DNA of 24,959 nt from DHVE2 group archaeon (GTDB lineage Archaea; Thermoplasmatota; Thermoplasmata; Thermoplasmatales; Aciduliprofundaceae), in the NCBI GenBank assembly GCA_027014065.1, contig JALWEL010000191.1:1-24959 (forward strand), read 5' to 3'. Positions 5,918-13,174 of the stretch are shown here, in pieces. Position 1 is the first letter of the stretch, and every line of letters starts with the position of its first letter. Position numbers and translations under genes: made by a program. The notes under the pieces were generated by a model that was given only the letters and a program-made list of their open reading frames with translations, made no database searches and was not told the origin of the DNA.

Positions 5918-8417
5918 CGGGATGGGTGGTGAGAGAGGCTATACAAATGGTGTGAGTAAACACGGTTTGTCTGAAAAAAGCAGTTATATAAATGGGACGA
6001 GTAAGAGCGGGGAAACAAAATCAAAGAAGAAAAAGAGGGGAAAGAGCGCAGTGGTTATTGTGATAATAACAATTCTTCTAATATCTTCGATGGTTGTATT
6101 GATCCATCAACCGGTGAACAGAGCGCACAATGGGTTTGTGCTCGGAGTTGAAGTGCCTTATGAAAAGAGCTATAATCCATCGCTTGTGAGCGATCATGAA
6201 TTTCTGGGTAATGCAAACGTCACTCAGAAAATAGGCATAGTAATTGGTTTTAAATGGAAAAACAGCGATGAGTTGAATCATTTTTTGGAAGGGGTAAACA
6301 ATCCTAAATCTTCAAATTACAGGCATTTTCTAACATGGGTGCAATTCAAGGAAAAATATGCCCCATCGGCTCAGATATACAACGCTACTTTGGAGTGGTT
6401 GGAGGGAATGAACGATGCCCATATAAAGCTCCATATAGAGCACACATGGCAACTTAGAAATGCCATATCCATCGTGGATACCGTTGGAAATATAGAGAAG
6501 GTATTTCACACCAAAATAGGGATATTTGAGGGAGATGGGATACATACGAGAAAACAATTTTATGCCGCCATGGAACCGCTGGAGTTGCCCGGGAATATAA
6601 TTCCTTATCTTAACGGGATCAGTGGGACGGATAATTCTAGGGTTTATCACCTCAATTTCCACACTAGTTCTAGCACTGGGACGAGGTATGTTTTTGCTTC
6701 GGATCTCCAGAAGATGTATCATATAGTTCAATTGTATAATAATTCAGCCGCGGCAGCACCTACGAGCACTCCAATCTTTCCAAAGGGGCTAAGAGTAGCC
6801 ACGGTTCTCTGGGAAGGAGGTGAGTATCTCTTGGGTATCCATATAAAAGAATACGCACCATTTGACCCAAACAATGTGTACAATTACTGGAGGCATGTGA
6901 TTCCTTCATGGGAACAAAAAGCTGGAGGGATGCCCCATGTGTGGGGATACGCTACCGAAAGTGATTGTAAACCACCGGGCAGCAATGTAGATGGTAATGT
7001 GAATGTAGAAAACGAATTAGATTTGGAGATGATAGGGACTCTCGCTCCTGGAGTAGATGTGGTTTGCGTATATTCTGATTCTGCGCAGAAAAATTTTCCA
7101 GCTGATAATTACAATTATATATTGAATACTCTAGCTAAGAATTCCACATTGGTGGCTGTTAGTAACTCTTGGGGTGATGGAGATAGCAGCGTGGACTCGA
7201 CAACCATGGCCGATGTTCAGGCTTTGAATGCTTTGGGAGTAACTGTACTTGCTTCAAGTGGAGATGATGGTGACACCACTTCTCCGAGTGAGCCATCTAC
7301 TGCGGCTTATGATAACTACGGATTCATTGCGGTGGGGGGTACGTCTCCCATACCCAATGGCGTGGACGATAACAGCACTGATTTTACTAACGACACTTAT
7401 CAAACAATGGGGAACAACACCGATATTGCCAATCCAAGAAGCGACGAGATTGTTTGGTATGATTCCACGGCCACGGGTGCTGGTGGGAATAGCAATGATC
7501 ACTGGGGGACCCAGAGTGGTATCAGTTCAAAATATTCAGAGCCTTCATGGCAGAAGAATTATATAGGGACATACGGTGGGAGGGTCACTGCAGATATATC
7601 CGCCGTGGGAAATAGAACTATAATCTATACAACTGGAGCTGATAGTAGTGGTAATCTTCAGACAGGGTGGTTTGGAATAGCAGGAACTTCGGTTGCCTGC
7701 CCAGTGACTGCGGGAGAACTTGCGGCTATGGCTGCTTATGCAGGAAGATATTACGATGGCCATGGATCTGTAACGGGAGACACCTCTATATATGGGTTTG
7801 GATTTTTTGCGCCTACAATATACAAAATAGGGTATGACTATTATCACAATGGTATGTATCAATCATCACCCCCATTTTTCGATGTAACCGAGGGAAGCAC
7901 AGGGGGCGGAGGTTCAGCAGGAGTCGGTTGGGATCAGGTTACTGGCTGGGGAGTAATCAACGCATGGGAATTCATACACGATATAGGACCGTATATGTCA
8001 TCAGTCCAGAGCAGTCAGACGATAAATGCGGGAGAATCCACGTATTACAATATAAAAATATGGTTCCCTTATGATTGGACATCTGAGATGGGACATTTTC
8101 AGATAGAGGGTCTTCCGTCAGGGGTAACTTATACCACAAATGTGACATATGTCCATCCCTCCGGTAACGGAGCGGTGGCATGGGTTAATTTTACCTTAAC
8201 AACATCCACATCTACGCCGGCAGGCACCTACACATTGACTATTTTGGCGTATACCTATACTCACACATCCAATAACTGGGGAAATCTATCGGCGAGTACT
8301 CAGGTCACTTTGGTGGTCAATCAACCAGTTCCAGAGTTCTCCGACGTACTTATGCTTCCATTGCTGATATTCTTTGTGGGTGCAATTGCAGTGTGGCGCA
8401 GAAAGAGAGAAAAATAA
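5907..8417 (+). CDS. sedolisin-family (S53) pro-kumamolisin-like acid peptidase, membrane-anchored
   Basis: An 836-residue serine-carboxyl peptidase that probably digests protein outside the cell at low pH. The order is: a short polar N-terminus ending in KSKKKKRGK; a hydrophobic helix (about 47-66) acting as uncleaved anchor or signal; a pro-kumamolisin activation domain (about 95-240); the S53 catalytic domain; a beta-rich domain (about 690-805); and a C-terminal helix followed by RRKREK. Predicted catalytic residues are E368 and D372 in ENELD and S595 in AGTSVACP. SNSWGD supplies the likely oxyanion region. D659 (FDVTEG) and D676 (VGWD) fit the calcium site. The tail PEFSDV-helix-basic resembles archaeal PEF-CTERM sorting signals. 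Many NxS/T sites suggest glycosylation. Composition is more AT-rich than the hdr genes. ATG 5922 is an alternative start. No linked operon partner. Confidence 0.9.
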   Translation: MKSDGMGGERGYTNGVSKHGLSEKSSYINGTSKSGETKSKKKKRGKSAVVIVIITILLISSMVVLIHQPVNRAHNGFVLGVEVPYEKSYNPSLVSDHEFLGNANVTQKIGIVIGFKWKNSDELNHFLEGVNNPKSSNYRHFLTWVQFKEKYAPSAQIYNATLEWLEGMNDAHIKLHIEHTWQLRNAISIVDTVGNIEKVFHTKIGIFEGDGIHTRKQFYAAMEPLELPGNIIPYLNGISGTDNSRVYHLNFHTSSSTGTRYVFASDLQKMYHIVQLYNNSAAAAPTSTPIFPKGLRVATVLWEGGEYLLGIHIKEYAPFDPNNVYNYWRHVIPSWEQKAGGMPHVWGYATESDCKPPGSNVDGNVNVENELDLEMIGTLAPGVDVVCVYSDSAQKNFPADNYNYILNTLAKNSTLVAVSNSWGDGDSSVDSTTMADVQALNALGVTVLASSGDDGDTTSPSEPSTAAYDNYGFIAVGGTSPIPNGVDDNSTDFTNDTYQTMGNNTDIANPRSDEIVWYDSTATGAGGNSNDHWGTQSGISSKYSEPSWQKNYIGTYGGRVTADISAVGNRTIIYTTGADSSGNLQTGWFGIAGTSVACPVTAGELAAMAAYAGRYYDGHGSVTGDTSIYGFGFFAPTIYKIGYDYYHNGMYQSSPPFFDVTEGSTGGGGSAGVGWDQVTGWGVINAWEFIHDIGPYMSSVQSSQTINAGESTYYNIKIWFPYDWTSEMGHFQIEGLPSGVTYTTNVTYVHPSGNGAVAWVNFTLTTSTSTPAGTYTLTILAYTYTHTSNNWGNLSASTQVTLVVNQPVPEFSDVLMLPLLIFFVGAIAVWRRKREK

Positions 8418-8440
8418 CTTCTTTTCTTTTTTCTACGATT
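8418..8440 (+). terminator. T-rich transcription terminator after the sedolisin gene
   Basis: Immediately after the TAA is a pyrimidine run (CTTCTTTTCTTTTTTC), the kind of oligo-T tract that ends archaeal transcription without a hairpin. It separates the sedolisin gene from the hdr operon. Confidence 0.45.
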
Positions 8441-8463
8441 TTCGTTAAAGAAAAATGAAATTG

Positions 8464-8513
8464 TTTTAAAATTCGCAAAACACGCATTTTGGGGTTTTTA
8501 AATTCGCCAAAAA
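8464..8513 (+). promoter_or_regulatory. repeats upstream of the hdr operon promoter, possible operator
   Basis: Two similar segments, TTTTAAAATTCGCAAAA (8464-8480) and TTTTTAAATTCGCCAAAAA (8495-8513), are spaced 31 bp apart, about three helical turns. Between and across them lie inverted arms: CAAAA-N6-TTTTG at 8476-8491, and TTTTGG (8487-8492) against CCAAAA (8507-8512). They sit directly upstream of the TATA-like box, where an archaeal activator or a repressor could bind. No known operator is recognised. Confidence 0.4.
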
Positions 8514-8514
8514 G

Positions 8515-8522
8515 TTAAATAT
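8515..8522 (+). promoter_or_regulatory. TATA box of the hdr-frd-mae-suc operon
   Basis: TTAAATAT lies about 43 bp before the hdrC ATG. A start about 25 bases downstream leaves a leader of roughly 20 bases that carries GGAGGT (8552-8557) at 7 bases from the ATG. No other promoter-like gap occurs before about 21813, so this may drive the whole row. Confidence 0.55.
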
Positions 8523-8564
8523 GGGTAACTTCATCACCCCCCAACCACTCCGGAGGTTTATATT

Positions 8565-8966
8565 ATGAAATACACAATAACGAAGGATCCGCACGAAGAC
8601 GAAAGGGTCCAAAAGATTATAGAGATCAGCGGACAAAACATTTTCTCGTGCTACCAGTGTGGTCGATGCTCTTCTGGCTGCCCTATGGCTGAGTTCATGG
8701 ACGTCTTGCCGAATCAGGTTTTCATGTTCCTGCAGGAAGGAGATGTGGACACATTGCTTAATGCGAAAACACCATGGATTTGCGCCGCTTGCTTCACTTG
8801 CACCGTTCGCTGCCCCGTCGGGCTGGATTTAGCAGCGGTGATGGAAGCGATTCGTGAGTTGCAGCTCAGGAAGAATTACGATTACGTGGACCCGTATAAG
8901 GTGGAAGATCGGGAAGAATTGCCGCCGATAGCTATGGTGAGCAACTTCAGAAAATTCACGCCTTGA
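8565..8966 (+). CDS. hdrC: heterodisulfide reductase subunit C-like iron-sulfur protein (HdrC)
   Basis: A 133-residue ferredoxin-like electron carrier with two [4Fe-4S] motifs: C29-x2-C32-x2-C35-x3-C39-P and C73-x2-C76-x2-C79-x3-C83-P. This is the arrangement of HdrC, which passes electrons from HdrA to the HdrB active site in the cytoplasm. The C-terminal part is shorter than in methanogen HdrC, ending soon after the second cluster helix. It starts at an ATG with a strong GGAGGT site and is the first gene of the operon. hdrB follows after 9 bp, its SD overlapping the hdrC stop. No membrane helices, so this is the soluble type rather than the HdrE/HmeC-linked type. Confidence 0.92.
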   Translation: MKYTITKDPHEDERVQKIIEISGQNIFSCYQCGRCSSGCPMAEFMDVLPNQVFMFLQEGDVDTLLNAKTPWICAACFTCTVRCPVGLDLAAVMEAIRELQLRKNYDYVDPYKVEDREELPPIAMVSNFRKFTP

Positions 8967-8975
8967 GGTGAAAAA

Positions 8976-9866
8976 ATGGGAAAGAAAGTTATGTTTTATC
9001 CGGGATGCACATTGAAGGGTGTTGCAAAGAACCTTGAAGACAGCACGGTTGAAAGCGCCAGAGTCCTTGGGTATGATTTGGTGGAACTTCCAGGCTGGAC
9101 GTGCTGCGGTGCCGTGTACGGACTCGCACAGGACAGCGTGAAATTCACGATTGCCAATGTTCGCAATCTTATAAAGGCACAGAACTTCGGTAAAGAGATA
9201 GGGGACAACAGATTACTCGCAGTATGCTCCATGTGCTACAACAATCTCAAAAGAGCACATATAGATGTCATGAAAAATCGTGACAAGTTGAAAACTTTGG
9301 ATCTCTTCATGGACGAGGAAGCAAATTATGAGGGAAACATAAATGTGATGCACTATTTGCAATTCCTCAAGAACGACGTGGGCATGGACAAAGTGGCCGA
9401 GATGGTCAAAAAGCCGCTTAAAGGGCTGAAAGTTGCACCGTACTATGGATGTTTGCTTCTCCGTCCAGATGAAGTGGCAATTGATGATCGTGAAGACCCG
9501 CATATTTTAGAAGAGCTCTTTGAAATTTTGGGTGCGGAAGTTGTAGATTACCCGCTCAAGAATGAATGCTGCGGGTCTTATCACACCGTTGACAAGAAGG
9601 AAATTGTTGGGGAGAGAACCTACAAGCTTGTGAGCGTTGCGAAGGGGATGGGTGCAGACGTTATTGCCACTTCTTGCCCCTTATGCTTCTTCAATCTTGA
9701 CAAGAGGCAGGAGATTGCCAAGCAGAAGCACAGCGAATTTGAGCATATGCCAATAGTTTATTTCACTCAGTTAATGGCAATAGCATTCGGCTTGACATCG
9801 CAGGACGTGCTTCACTTTGATAAGCATTACATCTCTCCAGAGGAGGTGCTTCAGAAATGGCTATGA
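8976..9866 (+). CDS. hdrB: heterodisulfide reductase subunit B-like protein (HdrB), two CCG domains
   Basis: A 296-residue protein with two complete CCG motifs: C11...C43-C44-G...C84-x2-C87 and C159...C198-C199-G...C234-x2-C237. In methanogen HdrB each such motif holds a noncubane [4Fe-4S] cluster that cleaves the CoM-S-S-CoB disulfide. All cysteines are present here, so both clusters are expected. The organism shows no methanogenesis genes in the window, so the true disulfide or other acceptor is unknown. The gene follows hdrC by 9 bp with a GAGGTG site. Its stop is overlapped by the start of hdrA (10 bp, or ATGA if the second Met is used), which implies translational coupling and stoichiometric assembly. 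Confidence 0.94.
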   Translation: MGKKVMFYPGCTLKGVAKNLEDSTVESARVLGYDLVELPGWTCCGAVYGLAQDSVKFTIANVRNLIKAQNFGKEIGDNRLLAVCSMCYNNLKRAHIDVMKNRDKLKTLDLFMDEEANYEGNINVMHYLQFLKNDVGMDKVAEMVKKPLKGLKVAPYYGCLLLRPDEVAIDDREDPHILEELFEILGAEVVDYPLKNECCGSYHTVDKKEIVGERTYKLVSVAKGMGADVIATSCPLCFFNLDKRQEIAKQKHSEFEHMPIVYFTQLMAIAFGLTSQDVLHFDKHYISPEEVLQKWL

Positions 9867-12800
9867 AGAGAATTGGTTTATTTGTGTGTCACTGCGGTCG
9901 TAATATCGCAGGTACGGTGGATGTTGAAAGGGTTGTGAAGGAAATTAGCAAGAGAGAGGATGTTGCCTTTGCCACCCATTATATATTTATGTGCTCTCAG
10001 CCCGGTCAACAACTCATAGAAGATTCAATAAAGAAGTATAATTTGGATGGGGTAGTGGTTGCAAATTGTTCCCCGACATTGCACGAGAGAACAATGAGAA
10101 ACGCCGCCGCAAGAGCTGGATTGAATCCATATCGCGTTGAAATTGCAAACATACGAGAGTGGGCAGCTTGGCCACACGAGGATAATCCCGAGGCGGCAAC
10201 AAGGGTTGCGATAAGAATAGTGAATGCCACTATTGAGAAACTGAAGGCAAATGCGTCTTTGCATCCTTTAGAGGTCCCTGTGAAGAAGAGGGCTTTAGTT
10301 GTGGGAGGCGGAGTTGCTGGAATGCAGGCTGCCCTTGATCTGGCGGATGCAGGTATAGAGACGGTTGTTGTTGAGAAAGAACCTTCGCTGGGAGGTAATA
10401 TGATTCGCCTAAGTGAAACTTTCCCAACACTGGATTGTCCTCAGTGTATTCTCACGCCCAAAATGAACGATGTGGGAGGGCATCCAAATATTAAGTTGTA
10501 CACGTACAGTGAAGTGGAAGAAGTGGATGGGTATTTGGGTAACTTCAAAGTCAAAATAAAGAGAAAGTCCCCTTTCATCGATTGGAATAAGTGCACGGGG
10601 TGCGGAGAATGTGCGAAGGTTTGCCCTACAACGTTGCCAAGTGATTTTGATTTGAAGATGGCAACTCGTAAGGCGACGCATATACCCTTCGAGCAGGCTG
10701 TACCATTCAAGTACACAATCACGTACAATGGTGTTCCTCCGTGCAACGCCGCATGCCCCCTGCACCTTAATGCTCAGGGATATGTGGCCGCTGCTAAAGC
10801 TGGAAGATTTGACAGATCAATAGATGTGGTCTGGGAGAGGCTTCCCTTTGCAGGAATCGCGGGAAGGATATGCACACATCCCTGCGAATCCGCCTGCTCC
10901 CGCGGTGCCATTGATAAGCCTGTAGGGATACGCGAAGTTAAAAGATTCGTGGCCGATTGGGCCGTCAAAAACGATAGAAAATACATACTGCATGTGAAAG
11001 GGGAGAAAGAAAAGAGCGTGGCGATTATAGGCGCAGGTGCCGCTGGGCTCATTGCGGCGCATGACCTCAGAGAGATGGGTTACAAAGTTACCGTGTATGA
11101 CAAATTGCCCGTGATAGGGGGAATGCTCGCCGTGGGTATTCCTCCATATCGTCTGCCCCAGGAGGTAATAGATTACGAGGTACAGCCTCTGATAGATGCG
11201 AGCGTGGAATTCGTCCTAAATTACGAGGTCAATGAGAAGAATTTTGAGGAGATAAGAAAGAAGTACGATGCAGTTATCCTCGCCATAGGAACGCATAAGG
11301 AGAGGCATCTCGGAATTCCGGGCGAGGAGAAGGCAATGCACGCATTGGAACTTTTGAAGAAGGCGAATTTGGGTGAAGATGTTGACTTGAAGGGCAAGAA
11401 GGTCGTGGTTATAGGTGGCGGCAACAGCGCGGTGGATGCGGCCCGCACCGCATTGAGATTTGGGGGCGATGTGACCATCGCTTACAGGAGAACCCGCAAC
11501 GAGATGCCCGCAATTCCGGAGGAAATAGTGGATGCCGAGGAAGAGGGAGTGAAGTTCAAATTCTTGGTGTCGCCGGCAGAGATTCTCGACGGAAAAATCA
11601 AACTTGAGAAGATGAAGCTTGGCGAGAAGGATGCGAGCGGAAGAAGAAAACCAATACCGACCGGAGAGTACGAGATGATGGACGCTGATGTCGTGGTTCT
11701 CGCGGTGGGCGAGCTTCCAGATGCTTCTTGGGCCGAGAAGTTGGGAATAAACGTTGAGAGAAATCGCATCAAAGTTAACGAGTTCATGCAAACTTCTCTC
11801 CAGAATGTCTTTGCTGCTGGAGACGCCGTAACGGGAGCATGGGATTGGGTTCATGCGGCTGCCTACGGAAGATGGGCCGCTAAGAACGTCGCGCACTACC
11901 TCGAAGGCGAGGAGATGGAGAAGGTACAGATAGAGATGTCTTCCAATCTCCGTGGATATAAAGAATTGGCGTATCCTGCGAAAAGGCATGAGACTAAGAA
12001 ACTCGGTATGGAAGAGAGAAGAACGACGTTCAAGGAATTCAATTTAGGCTATACGGAAGAGGACGTGGTTGACGAGGCGAAGCGCTGCTTAGGGTGCGGT
12101 GGATGCGCCAAGTGCGGTCTATGCGTGGAGGTTTGCGAATCCAAAGCCATTGATTTGCACATGCAGGACTGGTACGTTGAGGAAGAAGTCGGCGCGATAA
12201 TAGTTGCCACCGGCTTTGAGGTTATGCCTCCCGAGGCGTTTCCAGAGCTTGGGGGTAAGTACCCGGATGTTCTTAATGCACTTCAGTTTGAAAGGCTCTT
12301 AGCTCCTGCTGGTCCTACAGAAGGAATTCCAAGAAGACCCTCGGATGGCAAGATTCCTAAGGCTATCGCCTTCGTTCACTGTGTCGGCTCGAGAGACCCG
12401 CAGAACGGCGTGCCATATTGCTCGAGAATATGCTGCATGTACACAATAAAGCAGGCAATGCTGGTTAAGCACGCAAGGCCTGATATTGCGGTGTATGATT
12501 TCTACATAGATATTCGCTCCAATGGCAAGGGATACGAGGAATTCTATCATCGCGCCAAGGAGGAGTACGGAGTGAATTTCATTCGCGGCAAGGTATCGAA
12601 GGTCTACAAAGTGGGGGATAGATACAGGGTGCAGGGCGTTGATACGCTTACTGGAAGAATTGTGGAAGTGGACGTAGATATGGTTGTCCTCGCCACCGCT
12701 GCGAAAGGCTCATCCAGTGTGAAGGAACTCGCAAAGAAATTGCGCATCCCCTATGATGAATGGGGCTGGCTGAAGGAGACGCACCTGAAGCTCAAGCCTT

Positions 12801-13174
12801 TGGAAACTCCTGTGGGCGGTGTGTTCATAGCGGGCGCGGCCCAGTTCGTGAAAGACATCACCGATAGCGTTTCTCAGGGAAGTGGAGCCGCTGCTAAAGC
12901 CATGGCTCTTCTCTCTAAACCTGAATTGGAGAAAGAGCCTCTCCTCGCTAGGGTCGACCCTGAGATCTGCGCCGGTTGCGGTCGCTGCAAAGATCAGTGC
13001 GCTTACGGTGCGATTTCCATAGATCCTGTGAGGCATGTAGCTGTGGTTAACGAGGCGCTTTGCGAAGGTTGCGGTGCTTGCAGTGCCAATTGCCCCACTA
13101 CCGCTATACAGGTGGTGAACTTCAAGAAGGGACAGATAATTCGCGCTGTAGATGTGCTTGCGGAGGTGTTCTAA
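9857..13174 (+). CDS. hdrA: HdrA with an inserted GltD/NfnB-like NAD(P)H:flavin module (1105 residues)
   Basis: HdrA is the flavin core that bifurcates electrons. The N-terminal HdrA domain is seen in GLFVCHCGRNIAG, C46 and C71. The FAD motif GGGVAG is at about 150-155, the HdrA signature C194-P-Q-C197 follows, then ferredoxin motif C246-x2-C249-x2-C252-x3-C256. After residue about 285 a whole glutamate-synthase-small-subunit-like unit is inserted. HdrA resumes at the chain C744-x2-C747-x2-C750-x2-C753-x2-C756-x3-C760, followed by DWYVEEEVGAIIVATGFEV. Two C-terminal ferredoxin motifs start at C1038 and C1069. Typical HdrA is about 650 residues, so the insert accounts for the extra 450. Start ATG 9857 has GGAGGTG at 8 bases; ATG 9863 is possible. 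The next gene starts directly after the stop. Confidence 0.93.
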   Translation: MAMKRIGLFVCHCGRNIAGTVDVERVVKEISKREDVAFATHYIFMCSQPGQQLIEDSIKKYNLDGVVVANCSPTLHERTMRNAAARAGLNPYRVEIANIREWAAWPHEDNPEAATRVAIRIVNATIEKLKANASLHPLEVPVKKRALVVGGGVAGMQAALDLADAGIETVVVEKEPSLGGNMIRLSETFPTLDCPQCILTPKMNDVGGHPNIKLYTYSEVEEVDGYLGNFKVKIKRKSPFIDWNKCTGCGECAKVCPTTLPSDFDLKMATRKATHIPFEQAVPFKYTITYNGVPPCNAACPLHLNAQGYVAAAKAGRFDRSIDVVWERLPFAGIAGRICTHPCESACSRGAIDKPVGIREVKRFVADWAVKNDRKYILHVKGEKEKSVAIIGAGAAGLIAAHDLREMGYKVTVYDKLPVIGGMLAVGIPPYRLPQEVIDYEVQPLIDASVEFVLNYEVNEKNFEEIRKKYDAVILAIGTHKERHLGIPGEEKAMHALELLKKANLGEDVDLKGKKVVVIGGGNSAVDAARTALRFGGDVTIAYRRTRNEMPAIPEEIVDAEEEGVKFKFLVSPAEILDGKIKLEKMKLGEKDASGRRKPIPTGEYEMMDADVVVLAVGELPDASWAEKLGINVERNRIKVNEFMQTSLQNVFAAGDAVTGAWDWVHAAAYGRWAAKNVAHYLEGEEMEKVQIEMSSNLRGYKELAYPAKRHETKKLGMEERRTTFKEFNLGYTEEDVVDEAKRCLGCGGCAKCGLCVEVCESKAIDLHMQDWYVEEEVGAIIVATGFEVMPPEAFPELGGKYPDVLNALQFERLLAPAGPTEGIPRRPSDGKIPKAIAFVHCVGSRDPQNGVPYCSRICCMYTIKQAMLVKHARPDIAVYDFYIDIRSNGKGYEEFYHRAKEEYGVNFIRGKVSKVYKVGDRYRVQGVDTLTGRIVEVDVDMVVLATAAKGSSSVKELAKKLRIPYDEWGWLKETHLKLKPLETPVGGVFIAGAAQFVKDITDSVSQGSGAAAKAMALLSKPELEKEPLLARVDPEICAGCGRCKDQCAYGAISIDPVRHVAVVNEALCEGCGACSANCPTTAIQVVNFKKGQIIRAVDVLAEVF
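10709..12085 (+). other. GltD/NfnB-like domain inserted inside HdrA
   Basis: This in-frame segment (about residues 285-743 of HdrA) is a complete FAD/NAD(P)H oxidoreductase of the glutamate synthase small subunit family. Its N-terminal iron-sulfur part has C296-NAA-C300-P and C339-THP-C343-ESA-C347, the pattern that holds two [4Fe-4S] clusters in GltD and NfnB. Then come the FAD motif IIGAGAAGL (about 390), GMLAVGIPPYRLP, the NADPH-binding VIGGGNSAVDAAR (about 518-530) and the closing GDAVTGAWDWVHAAAYGR. The insertion point lies between the two [4Fe-4S] motifs of the HdrA ferredoxin insert, so the module is wired directly into the HdrA cluster chain. It gives HdrA its own pyridine nucleotide site. 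Confidence 0.88.

Noticed and set aside
11216..11989. Long open frame on the minus strand (257 codons) inside hdrA
   Set aside because: It lies opposite strongly conserved GltD-like sequence, has no recognisable motif or upstream signals, and such shadows are common opposite long genes.
10786..12902. Repeated GCCGCTGCTAAAGC in two places of hdrA
   Set aside because: A 14-base match coding for Ala-Ala-Lys-Ala in unrelated domains; explained by alanine-rich codon choice.
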